DNA of 15,612 bases, taken from positions 1 through 15,612 of the forward strand of contig CAZPZZ010000099.1 in NCBI GenBank assembly GCA_964591245.1, read 5' to 3'. Numbering within the stretch: position 1 is the stretch's first letter; each line of letters opens with the position of its first letter. The notes under the pieces were generated by a model. That model did not search any database and was not told the origin of the DNA. It worked only from the letters and a program-made list of their open reading frames with translations. The stretch is from CAZPZZ01 sp964591245 (GTDB lineage: Bacteria > Acidobacteriota > Vicinamibacteria > Vicinamibacterales > UBA8438). Positions 1 to 6,018 of this stretch are shown piece after piece. The translations under genes and the position numbers were made by a program.

Positions 1-782
1 ATCTCGATGCGTACGTCGTCAGGTCCCACGACGAACGAAATCCGCATCTCCTGGCCGAGTGGATTCGTGAAATCGCGCGGTTCCAGCTGGAACTCCACGC
101 CTTTTCCCTTGATTTCGTCTGCGGCGGCGTCAAGGTCAGGGAACCCCCAGCCGAGATGATCGAGTGCACGTCCCTGCGTGGCCGCAAGCGTGCCTTCGCG
201 CAACTGTGAGACGAGGAGCCACACGCCGCCATAGCGCAGTCCGTCAATGCGATCTTTCAGGCTGTCGGTCTCACCGCCAAAAATATTCTGGTACCACGCA
301 AGCGTGCTGTCGGGATCGGGCGAACTGAGATGGATGTGGTGGAACCCCGGCCATTCGTGGTCTTCGACGGCTTCAATGCGGGTGCCCCAGGGGTCGGTCA
401 GAAAGGAAAGCTTGAACAAGCCGGGAATGTCACGAATCGGCTCGTCCCGGTTCTCGATATCCAGTCCAGCCGCTTGCCAGCCAGCCATCTTGGCTTCGAG
501 ATCTTCGAAGGAAAATCCGATGTGATTGACACCAGAACCGACGCTGGTGCCCGTCGAATCACGTTCGAACCAGATGAATTGGGTGGATCCGACCGCACAG
601 GCACCCTCGCGTCCGAAGTCCTCGCAGCCCATATGCTCGATGTACCAGGCGGCTGCGGCTTTTGCGTCAGGGGCAACAAGGTGCACGTGATGGTAATCGG
701 CGGCGGCGGCGGCCTGTGGCAATCCGATGGTGGCCCCAAGGGCGGCCAGAGCAAATACGAACGAGAGGGGACGCTTGGTCAT
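1..782 (-). CDS. Exported double-VOC (glyoxalase/dioxygenase-fold) protein, 3' end beyond window
   Basis: The frame opens at an ATG at 782 and stays open to the left edge, giving about 260 residues with no stop. The ATG follows GAGG with 6 nt spacing. Residues 1-28 look like a signal peptide (TKR, a hydrophobic core, then an Ala run), so the protein is probably periplasmic. Two VOC modules follow, about residues 29-142 and 145-260. Each keeps the usual metal triad of the family: His34, His87, Glu138 in the first and His151, His209, Glu260 in the second. In this superfamily such residues hold Fe(II), Mn(II), Zn(II) or Ni(II) in glyoxalases, extradiol dioxygenases and resistance proteins. The substrate cannot be told from sequence. 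The gene lies 95 nt downstream of the exported unknown at 878-1624 and is probably co-transcribed with it. The fold call is firm; the reaction is unknown. Confidence 0.85.
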   Translation of the reverse strand, partial: MTKRPLSFVFALAALGATIGLPQAAAAADYHHVHLVAPDAKAAAAWYIEHMGCEDFGREGACAVGSTQFIWFERDSTGTSVGSGVNHIGFSFEDLEAKMAGWQAAGLDIENRDEPIRDIPGLFKLSFLTDPWGTRIEAVEDHEWPGFHHIHLSSPDPDSTLAWYQNIFGGETDSLKDRIDGLRYGGVWLLVSQLREGTLAATQGRALDHLGWGFPDLDAAADEIKGKGVEFQLEPRDFTNPLGQEMRISFVVGPDDVRIE

Positions 783-877
783 GGTGATCCTCAATGAATT
801 GACAGGGTTTCGATGTGACGGAGTTTCTCCGTACCTGTGTGCGAGTGGTCCGTACGCAGCCAGTAGGCCCAGGCCCT

Positions 878-1624
878 TCACTCCGGTAGGCCGAGTGCTG
901 GCATTTGCTGGCAGCCGCCAGGTGGGGGCGCCAGGGCATCCTCGAAGGATCCGAGTTCCAGCGACTCGAGTGTCAGAGACATCTCGTCGTCGGTACCGTT
1001 CATATTGATGCGGACAACACCGCCGTCCGGGAGGTCGGCCGCCTCCCATAATTGCTGATATTGGGACACGCTTCCGGCGTTTATTCCGGCCAAGGGCATG
1101 GCGTCCAGTGCGTCTCCCATTCGGGTAAATAGATCGAAGAGTCCCGTGTCGAGTTCGGGCGCGATCCACACCGTGCCGTCTTCGCCTGGTTCACCGGAAC
1201 TCACATGGATTGCCCGTGCCGTCCATGGACCAATAGTGGTGGTCTCTTCAGTGACCTCAAAGGTGACGTCACCGGGGGCAAATTCTGGGATGTTTCCAGC
1301 ACCAGACGATTGCTGCATTTGCTGCATCATCTGGAAGGCCTGTTCACCGATCTCCATACATTGTCCTCCTCCCTGGATCATGCGGAAGAGGGGCGGAGGA
1401 CCGGCGACCCAGACTATCGAGATGGTTTGCGGCTGGGAAAGGTCGATGCGTATCCCGTCGTCGGTCGCCGTAAAGTTCATCGACATACCAGACTGCCTGG
1501 CCGTGTTGATGACCACCGTTCCCGTGACGTCCTGGGCGTAGGCCGCGGAGGTCAGGACGGTGAGGGTTACGACGACGGCCCCGAGAAGCCAGCAGTGGTC
1601 CCGCAGGGGGCGTATTCGATGCAT
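878..1624 (-). CDS. Exported protein of unknown function (DUF4412-like)
   Basis: This encodes 248 residues from an ATG preceded by AAAGGAG at 7 nt, a strong ribosome site that fixes the start. Residues 1-30 form a signal peptide (Arg-rich start, hydrophobic core, cleavage likely after AYA before QD). The mature part starts with a beta-rich stretch (VTGTVVIN, then MSMNFTATDDGIRIDL) that resembles periplasmic DUF4412-type proteins. A Met/Gln-rich patch (MMQQMQQ) follows near residues 98-104, and two isolated cysteines are present (residue 88 and near residue 239). I see no catalytic motif and no lipobox. It lies 25 nt after the small membrane peptide gene and 95 nt before the VOC gene, on the same strand, so the three probably form an operon. 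The DUF4412 resemblance is tentative; an exported hypothetical protein is the safe call. Confidence 0.8.
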   Translation of the reverse strand: MHRIRPLRDHCWLLGAVVVTLTVLTSAAYAQDVTGTVVINTARQSGMSMNFTATDDGIRIDLSQPQTISIVWVAGPPPLFRMIQGGGQCMEIGEQAFQMMQQMQQSSGAGNIPEFAPGDVTFEVTEETTTIGPWTARAIHVSSGEPGEDGTVWIAPELDTGLFDLFTRMGDALDAMPLAGINAGSVSQYQQLWEAADLPDGGVVRINMNGTDDEMSLTLESLELGSFEDALAPPPGGCQQMPALGLPE

Positions 1625-1649
1625 CGCGTTGCTCCTTTCCCGTCAAGCC

Positions 1650-1742
1650 TTACTTCTTTTTTCCGACGAGGACGAACACCATCAAGATATGGAGGGTGAA
1701 TGCGACGATACCGGTCAAGAGGAACAAGACTATCGGATTCAT
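1650..1742 (-). CDS. 30-residue single-span membrane peptide
   Basis: This is a short frame of 30 codons plus TAA. It begins MNPIVLFLLTGIVAF, continues with a second hydrophobic stretch (HILMVFVLV) and ends GKKK. The whole body is one transmembrane helix with a basic C-terminal tail, which by the positive-inside rule would sit in the cytoplasm. The start is supported by AAGGAG 10 nt upstream of the ATG. The stop lies 25 nt before the exported protein at 878-1624, whose own ribosome site is also strong, so the two are probably co-translated from one message. I do not recognise a family; it does not look like KdpF, CydX or CcoS. A chance frame this short is possible, but the strong ribosome site, pure helix composition and basic tail argue that it is expressed. 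Confidence 0.6.
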   Translation of the reverse strand: MNPIVLFLLTGIVAFTLHILMVFVLVGKKK

Positions 1743-1779
1743 GGATGTGACACTCCTTGAGCGAAATCGGGTCAACCCC

Positions 1780-1820
1780 GAGCGCGCTCATTTTATACCT
1801 CGTCTGGCGGTCACCGACAG
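1780..1820 (-). promoter_or_regulatory. Candidate promoter with palindrome, upstream of the membrane-peptide operon
   Basis: Read on the minus strand, TATAAA (1792-1797) lies 17 nt downstream of CTGTCG (1815-1820). The -10 matches the sigma-70 consensus at 5 of 6 bases and the -35 at only 3 of 6. Transcription would start near 1785, inside a perfect 10-bp palindrome GAGCGCGCTC (1780-1789), leaving a leader of about 43 nt before the ATG at 1742. The -35 lies inside the 3' end of the nitronate monooxygenase gene. The palindrome could be an operator. The weak -35 keeps confidence low. Confidence 0.3.
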
Positions 1821-2779
1821 GAGAGGCGCGTGTTCATGAGAGTTTCGGCGTCCTCGATAATGCGGTCCACGAGTTCTTGGCAGCTCGGGATATCGTGAAT
1901 CAAACCTGCGACCATACCTGCGGACCAGACGCCTCCATCGAGTGTGCCATCGTGCAGGGCGCGTCGCCCACGCTCTCCGGAGACCAGATGCTTGATGTCA
2001 TCAATTGTGGCATCACCGCGCGCCTCGATGTCTCGGACTTCATCGGAGACCTGGTTCCGGAACACGCGAGCCGTGTTCCGGAGTGTCCGGAAGATAAGTG
2101 CCGTATCACGTTCGGTGGCTTCGACGAGACGTTGCTTGATGTTGTCGTGCACAGGGGCTTCCTTCGTAGCCAGGAACCGTGTCCCCATGTTCATGCCATC
2201 GGCTCCGAGAGCGAGCGCGGCTACGAGGCCGCGTCCGTCGCCAAAGCCACCTGACGCAATCATCGGAATGTTGATCCGGTCGGCCGTGCAGGGGATCAAG
2301 ATCAAGCCGGGAATGTCGTCTTCTCCTGGATGTCCGGCGCATTCGAATCCATCAATGCTGACCGCATCGCAGCCGATCGTCTCGGCTTTGACGGCGTGCC
2401 GAACCGAGGTGCACTTGTGAATGATCTTGATGCCGGCTGCATGAAAGCCGGGTACGAAACGCTGCGGATTGTTTCCGGCCGTTTCGATAATCTTAATGTC
2501 CGCTTCGATGATGGCCTGCGCGTATTCCTCGTAGGGTATGGGTTTGAGCGTCGGAAGAATCGTCAGGTTCACCCCGAACGGTTGATCCGTCATCTCGCGC
2601 GTCCGCGCAATCTCAGTGGTCAGGGCATCGGGGGTTGGCTGGGTGAGCGCTGTCAGGAATCCGAGCGCTCCCGTGTTGGCGACAGCAGACACTAATTCTG
2701 CAGTGCCGACGTGTTGCATACCACCCTGCACGATCGGGTGTCGTACGCCGAAGGTTTCCGTGAAACGTGTGGTCAGCAT
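1811..2779 (-). CDS. Nitronate monooxygenase-type FMN enzyme (NMO / 2-nitropropane dioxygenase family)
   Basis: This is a 322-residue protein from the ATG at 2779, normal length for this TIM-barrel flavoprotein family. The frame continues upstream to an ATG at 2842, but the family begins close to MLTTRFTETFGVRHPIVQGG, so the inner start is chosen, although its ribosome site is poor. Visible family features are GVRHPIVQGGM at residues 11-21, CTSVRHAVKAE at 123-133, the GFECAGH segment at 144-150 with the likely catalytic His150, the phosphate-binding IASGGFGDGRG at 174-184, and GADGMNMGTRF at 192-202. Family members oxidise nitronates such as propionate-3-nitronate with O2, but many related enzymes have unknown substrates or act on enoyl compounds. 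No signal peptide is present, so it is cytoplasmic. A 185-nt gap separates it from the cytochrome operon upstream, so it may be transcribed separately. Confidence 0.85.
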   Translation of the reverse strand: MLTTRFTETFGVRHPIVQGGMQHVGTAELVSAVANTGALGFLTALTQPTPDALTTEIARTREMTDQPFGVNLTILPTLKPIPYEEYAQAIIEADIKIIETAGNNPQRFVPGFHAAGIKIIHKCTSVRHAVKAETIGCDAVSIDGFECAGHPGEDDIPGLILIPCTADRINIPMIASGGFGDGRGLVAALALGADGMNMGTRFLATKEAPVHDNIKQRLVEATERDTALIFRTLRNTARVFRNQVSDEVRDIEARGDATIDDIKHLVSGERGRRALHDGTLDGGVWSAGMVAGLIHDIPSCQELVDRIIEDAETLMNTRLSCR

Positions 2780-2964
2780 CAGGTTTATTGCCAGACGTGG
2801 CTTTGAGCAGTTGGGATGACGGCTGTAGCGTGGTCTCTCCACTGAACCCAGTCGAGACGGCAGGGGGGCAGCTAGCGAGGAGTGCGATGTCGGTACCGCT
2901 ACCTGTCTGGGCTCGCTGGACGCTTCGATGTCGTGAGCGGTCGCCTTTCTGTCTGGAGGTGCCC

Positions 2965-3393
2965 TTAGGGTTCGAAGGGGATTTGGCTCAGTTGTTCGAG
3001 GTCGTCAGCCAACGGGGTCTCCCCGGTCGGGATTCGATTGCCCTGCAGGATGTACGCGACGAGTTCGGCCGTTTCGGTGAAGCTCAGCGTGCCGGGGGCG
3101 TCCTGAGGCATCTCGACTTGGATGAGTTCAAACAGCTCACCCAGCGACCTGCCGCGCCAGCGGTTGCGAAACGTGTGGTCGGCGAGTAGAGCCGCCAGTT
3201 CAGGGACGAATGCACTCAGTTCCCCATGGCAGGAGAGACACTGTTCCTCATACAGTTCGGCCCCTCGACCGGCCTGATCGGCGGTGTACACGCCCTCGGC
3301 CAAGGATCTCGGAGCTTGCGCGGCGATGACGGTTCCCATGGAGAGGAGAACCGCCATCGCGCCCGCAAGAGGGATGCGCCTTACGCGAAGCAT
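2965..3393 (-). CDS. Exported monoheme cytochrome c
   Basis: This encodes 142 residues from the ATG at 3393. The frame extends to 3471, but that would overlap the propeller gene by 68 nt and bury the signal peptide. From 3393 the protein starts MLRVRRIPLAGAMAVLLSMG, a clear signal peptide cleaved near residues 25-26 (IAA before QAP). The mature protein has one heme-binding CLSCH (Cys52, Cys55, His56). Met95 in VEMPQDAPGTLS is the likely distal heme ligand, followed by a C-terminal helix (TETAELVAYIL), the usual class I cytochrome c layout. It should act as a small periplasmic electron carrier. Its start lies 10 nt after the propeller stop, so it is the third gene of the cytochrome/propeller/cytochrome operon. 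The ribosome site is weak, which fits coupling to the gene before it. Confidence 0.9.
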   Translation of the reverse strand: MLRVRRIPLAGAMAVLLSMGTVIAAQAPRSLAEGVYTADQAGRGAELYEEQCLSCHGELSAFVPELAALLADHTFRNRWRGRSLGELFELIQVEMPQDAPGTLSFTETAELVAYILQGNRIPTGETPLADDLEQLSQIPFEP

Positions 3394-3403
3394 CTCGACC
3401 GAA

Positions 3404-4432
3404 TCAGTTACTGATGACCAGCGTGGCGTTACGCTTGGGCACCTGGCCTCCAGTTGGGATGGTGGTGACAACCTTTACGTTTGCGATGTCGAGCACGGCA
3501 ACGCTGTTGTTGCCTGACAATGAGATGTAGGCATGCTTGCTGTCCGGGGTGATGGTGACCCAGTTTGGCGAGTGGCCGACTCTAACTCCACCTACCAGTT
3601 CGAGATCAGGCAGCGAGTAGACATAGACACTACTGTTCAGGCTGCTGTTGGCAACCAGATAGTTGTTGTCTGGAGTCACTCCGATGCCGTGCGCAGTGTT
3701 GCCACCATGCCCTGGTGTTTGCTCATCTGTTTGTACTTCCGGGTACTCGATACGGTTGATTTCTTTGCGGGTATCGAAGTTCATCACACCGAATCCGTTG
3801 AAGTTCGAGAGCTGCGCGTAGATCCGTCGGGTCGAGCCATCGGCATTGGTGTCGAATGTCATCGGTCGAATGCCGAGATCCCAATAGGTGGTCCACACCG
3901 GCATATCGGTAGCCGTATCGACGACGGTGATGTTACGGGTGCCGATCATTCCGGCCACCGCGTGTTTGCCGTCGGGGGTCACGTAGGTATTGTGAACACC
4001 GCCGTGCACGGAGATAGTTGCCGAGATCTCGTTCGTGTTCGTATCTACGACTTGAAGTGCTCCGGGCGATTGTGCGATCGCCACGTAGACCTTCTTCCCA
4101 TCCGGGGTGATTGCGATGTTGTTCGGGCGCCCGACGAGCGGGATCTTCTTTGTCACCTTCAGCATCGCCACGTCCACGACGTCGATCGTGTCGTCTGACT
4201 CATTGGCCACGTAGATCGAGCGACCGTCTGGGGAGGGTGCTGCCCCGTGGGCCCGTTCGATACCGCTGATTTCGCCGACCACCGTATTGGTGACGGGATC
4301 AATGATGTGGACGTTGTCACCGGCGCTATTCGTCTGAACGATTCGCACCGTATCTTGCGCTGAGGTTGTCAGCGGCAGGACGAGGATTGCCATCGCCGCC
4401 AGTATCCACGCTGTCTTCTGTGTCATAGCCAT
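3404..4432 (-). CDS. Exported YVTN-type seven-bladed beta-propeller
   Basis: This encodes 342 residues from the ATG at 4432, which has AGGAG 9 nt upstream. The upstream in-frame ATG at 4489 would overlap the previous gene and precede the signal peptide. Residues 1-25 are a signal peptide (cleavage after TTSA before QDT). The rest is a run of about 40-residue repeats ending in variants of ITPDG (PSPDG at 66-70, ITPDG at 108-112, VTPDG at 151-155, VTPD at 252-255, ITPD at 294-297), each followed by strands such as KKVYVA and VVDTATD. This is the YVTN/surface-layer/NirF-like propeller pattern, and I count seven blades. His62, His147 and His248 sit six residues before the PD turn of blades 1, 3 and 5. 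The gene lies between two monoheme cytochrome genes, 29 nt and 10 nt away, so the propeller probably works with them in the periplasm. It carries no CxxCH, so it binds no covalent heme. Its substrate or ligand is unknown. Confidence 0.9.
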   Translation of the reverse strand: MAMTQKTAWILAAMAILVLPLTTSAQDTVRIVQTNSAGDNVHIIDPVTNTVVGEISGIERAHGAAPSPDGRSIYVANESDDTIDVVDVAMLKVTKKIPLVGRPNNIAITPDGKKVYVAIAQSPGALQVVDTNTNEISATISVHGGVHNTYVTPDGKHAVAGMIGTRNITVVDTATDMPVWTTYWDLGIRPMTFDTNADGSTRRIYAQLSNFNGFGVMNFDTRKEINRIEYPEVQTDEQTPGHGGNTAHGIGVTPDNNYLVANSSLNSSVYVYSLPDLELVGGVRVGHSPNWVTITPDSKHAYISLSGNNSVAVLDIANVKVVTTIPTGGQVPKRNATLVISN

Positions 4433-4461
4433 CGTTGGAAGCTCCTGCTCGTGTTCTCGCG

Positions 4462-4875
4462 TTATTGACCGGTCTCGCCACTTACCCACGCCGCCAGTGT
4501 CTGGAAGTCAGGGTCCTCCTGGGAGGAGAACTGTCGTCCGCCGTTGTGAAATTCATCGCCCCCGGCCTCTGGTTCCAGTGGATGCATTAATAATCTGCTG
4601 GCCAGTGGGTTTCCCGGAGTCACGAGTCTGGATACCGACTCGAAATTACTGCGTGATTGCGCTTCATCCCACGTGGTGGCTCCCTGGGAAAGTTCTTCAA
4701 GGAATCCAACGCGCCCCTCGCCTGCGTGGCAGACCACGCAGCGGGTGAAGCCTTCTTTCCGCTGCAAGAAGACGGGCTGTACCTCGGAACGGAAGTACTC
4801 GAAGTCGAGGGCTGCTGTCTGTGACGCTGCCGGTTGTTGAGTTAGCAACGCCGTCAATGCCCAGAGCACAATCAT
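4462..4875 (-). CDS. Exported monoheme cytochrome c, atypical
   Basis: This encodes 137 residues from the ATG at 4875, which follows AAGGAG at 7 nt; the strong site rules against the upstream ATG at 4917. Residues 1-19 are a signal peptide (MIVLWALTALLTQQPAASQ). There is one heme motif, CVVCH (Cys46, Cys49, His50), in FTRCVVCHAGEGRVGF. The second half (VTPGNPLASRLLMHPLEPEAGG, then DEFHNGGRQF and a C-terminal AAWVSG helix) resembles the heme modules found beside planctomycete- and acidobacteria-type cytochromes. Met97, His98 or His110 could be the distal ligand, so a bis-His heme is possible. It is the first gene of the operon; the propeller gene starts 29 nt after its stop. It probably hands electrons to or from the propeller protein or the second cytochrome. 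The partner and substrate are unknown. Confidence 0.87.
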   Translation of the reverse strand: MIVLWALTALLTQQPAASQTAALDFEYFRSEVQPVFLQRKEGFTRCVVCHAGEGRVGFLEELSQGATTWDEAQSRSNFESVSRLVTPGNPLASRLLMHPLEPEAGGDEFHNGGRQFSSQEDPDFQTLAAWVSGETGQ

Positions 4876-4937
4876 GGCACGTCTCCTTATGTCTAAGCGG
4901 CGGCACATCATCAGCATGCCGCATCCGAATAGTAAGA

Positions 4938-4975
4938 ATGATATCAGGAAGGATATCAGATTCTGGGGTCACCCC
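4938..4975 (-). promoter_or_regulatory. Candidate promoter and operator of the cytochrome/propeller operon
   Basis: On the minus strand TGATATCAT (4938-4946) matches an extended -10 (TGn followed by TATCAT, 5 of 6). It would start transcripts about 55 nt before the first cytochrome gene. The octamer CTGATATC occurs twice in tandem, 12 bp apart (4940-4947 and 4952-4959), overlapping this -10. A perfect palindrome GGGGTnACCCC lies at 4965-4975, about where a -35 would be. No good -35 hexamer is seen, so an activator-dependent promoter would fit. This is pattern reading only. Confidence 0.35.
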
Positions 4976-5096
4976 GGCGGACTAAGGTCAGGACAGGAAA
5001 TTCGCCGGCTTGTCAGGCGGGCGCTCATGGTGTCTGGCGGTGTCGTGGGGCACGGCCCTGGAGGCGTTGTGCTGAGGGGGAGTCACTTGGTGTGGG
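4976..5096. other. Intergenic stretch, nothing recognised
   Basis: The full gap between the cytochrome gene start (4875) and the PilZ gene stop is 221 nt. Outside the promoter-like region described separately, this G-rich part shows no convincing frame, no hairpin followed by a T run, and no tRNA-like fold. Confidence 0.5.
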
Positions 5097-5780
5097 CTAT
5101 TGCCTCGACCGTTCCTGGCGTAGGTCGCCGTGGTCCTGGCAGAACGCTTCTACCGCGTCCGCCTCGGCATCCACGAATTTGAGACCGGCGCGATATTGGT
5201 CCTCCCCCTGGTGCTGGGGTTCGAAGAACGTCCAGACGATGATCGTGTCTCCCTCCACGGACTCGGAATTCTGGCTGACGTGTAGTCGCGACCGTTGTGT
5301 GGGGCGAAACTGATCATGGGTGACGATTTGGGCGCCCCCGCGGGAGAGGTCGACCAGGGTGGTCGGTTTACCGTCAAGCCGGGCCAGGACGTCAGGTTTC
5401 ATCCGGAATCGTGGGAACTGGCGGGAGCCCCGGTAGTCCGAGGGTAGCGCCTCGCCGGGGATTACGGTGTTCGGGCCTAAACCCATCTTCGCTCGCCGCG
5501 AAACAAGCTCCGCGTAATCCGTGGCCTGGTAAATCACCCGAATCTGACAGCCCGTGAGGGATTCATGAGTCTTGATTGTGTTGACCAGCGCTGCACCCCG
5601 AACTGACTCGGCGAAGATACGGCTGAGTACGACGACTTGCGGTGTGTCGGTTGTGATGGCGTGTCCGGCTTGTATGGCGTCGGCGTCGGTGAACATACGT
5701 ACCTGGTCTCCGAATGCCGGTTCGGCCTTCAGGATAGAGACTTCATCCGGTGAACCGATAAACACGACCGAGGAACTCAT
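5097..5780 (-). CDS. Degenerate receiver-like domain fused to a PilZ c-di-GMP-binding domain
   Basis: This encodes 227 residues from the ATG at 5780 (MSSSVVFIGSPDE). The frame stays open upstream to 6092, but that extra part is unlike any domain and overlaps the divergent promoter region; GAAGGG lies 12 nt before the chosen start. Residues 1-105 look like a CheY-type alpha/beta receiver without its phosphorylation site: strand 1 (VVFIGSPDE) lacks the acidic pair and strand 3 (QVVVLSRIF) has Ser53 where the aspartate would be. Residues 120-210 are a PilZ domain with both ligand motifs: RxxxR (Arg120, Arg124) and DxSxxG (Asp144, Ser146, Gly149). It should bind cyclic di-GMP and act in the cytoplasm as a signalling adaptor. 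Its output cannot be told. The neighbouring divergent gene is a dioxygenase. Confidence 0.8.
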   Translation of the reverse strand: MSSSVVFIGSPDEVSILKAEPAFGDQVRMFTDADAIQAGHAITTDTPQVVVLSRIFAESVRGAALVNTIKTHESLTGCQIRVIYQATDYAELVSRRAKMGLGPNTVIPGEALPSDYRGSRQFPRFRMKPDVLARLDGKPTTLVDLSRGGAQIVTHDQFRPTQRSRLHVSQNSESVEGDTIIVWTFFEPQHQGEDQYRAGLKFVDAEADAVEAFCQDHGDLRQERSRQ

Positions 5781-5942
5781 CGTTATGCTTGGCCCTTCTT
5801 TGAGGTTGGCCTCTCTCGACCGCCGATGGGTAAGAGATCGCATGTAGACATACCACAGGCATGAAAGGGTGCGTTCTGGAGCGTCGCGCGTCCTGTCGAG
5901 GCGTGGGGCGACGCAATGATGAATTGGTTGCGGTTCCGTGCG
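5781..5942. other. Divergent intergenic region, PilZ side
   Basis: This non-coding spacer separates the PilZ gene (minus) from the dioxygenase gene (plus). A promoter for the PilZ gene should lie here, but I could not find a convincing -35/-10 pair on the minus strand. No frame with a good ribosome site was seen. Confidence 0.45.
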
Positions 5943-5974
5943 CATCCGGCGGCCGTGATATAAGACTCCGGATG
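5943..5974 (+). promoter_or_regulatory. Extended -10 within a 7-bp inverted repeat, upstream of the dioxygenase gene
   Basis: CATCCGG (5943-5949) and CCGGATG (5968-5974) are perfect inverted copies 18 nt apart. Between them TGATATAAG (5956-5964) gives an extended -10 (TG, one base, TATAAG, 5 of 6). Transcription would begin near 5971. The arms flank the -10 and would overlap polymerase binding, as an operator does. No -35 is needed for a strong extended -10. No regulator gene is adjacent, so the binding protein is unknown. Confidence 0.4.
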
Positions 5975-5975
5975 A

Positions 5976-5996
5976 CCAGGCTGGGAGATGGCCTGG
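5976..5996 (+). repeat. Leader hairpin before the dioxygenase gene
   Basis: CCAGGC (5976-5981) and GCCTGG (5991-5996) form a 6-bp perfect stem with a 9-nt loop, just after the predicted transcription start and about 22 nt before the ATG at 6019. It is too short and lacks a T run, so it is not a terminator. It may protect the 5' end or have no function. Confidence 0.3.
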
Positions 5997-6018
5997 CGGC
6001 ATAGGGAAACGCCGAGCC

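Noticed and set aside
330..797. Plus-strand open frame of 155 codons
   Set aside because: It is antisense to the VOC gene, has no ribosome site, and its protein lacks any motif, while the minus-strand frame has a signal peptide and metal residues.
1759..1789. Possible terminator hairpin after the nitronate monooxygenase gene
   Set aside because: CGGG/CCCG and GAGCG/CGCTC can pair, but with a 4x4 internal loop and no T run on the transcribed side.
3533..4198. Plus-strand open frame of 221 codons
   Set aside because: It mirrors the propeller gene on the other strand. Open antisense frames are common in GC-rich coding DNA, and the translation shows no domain.
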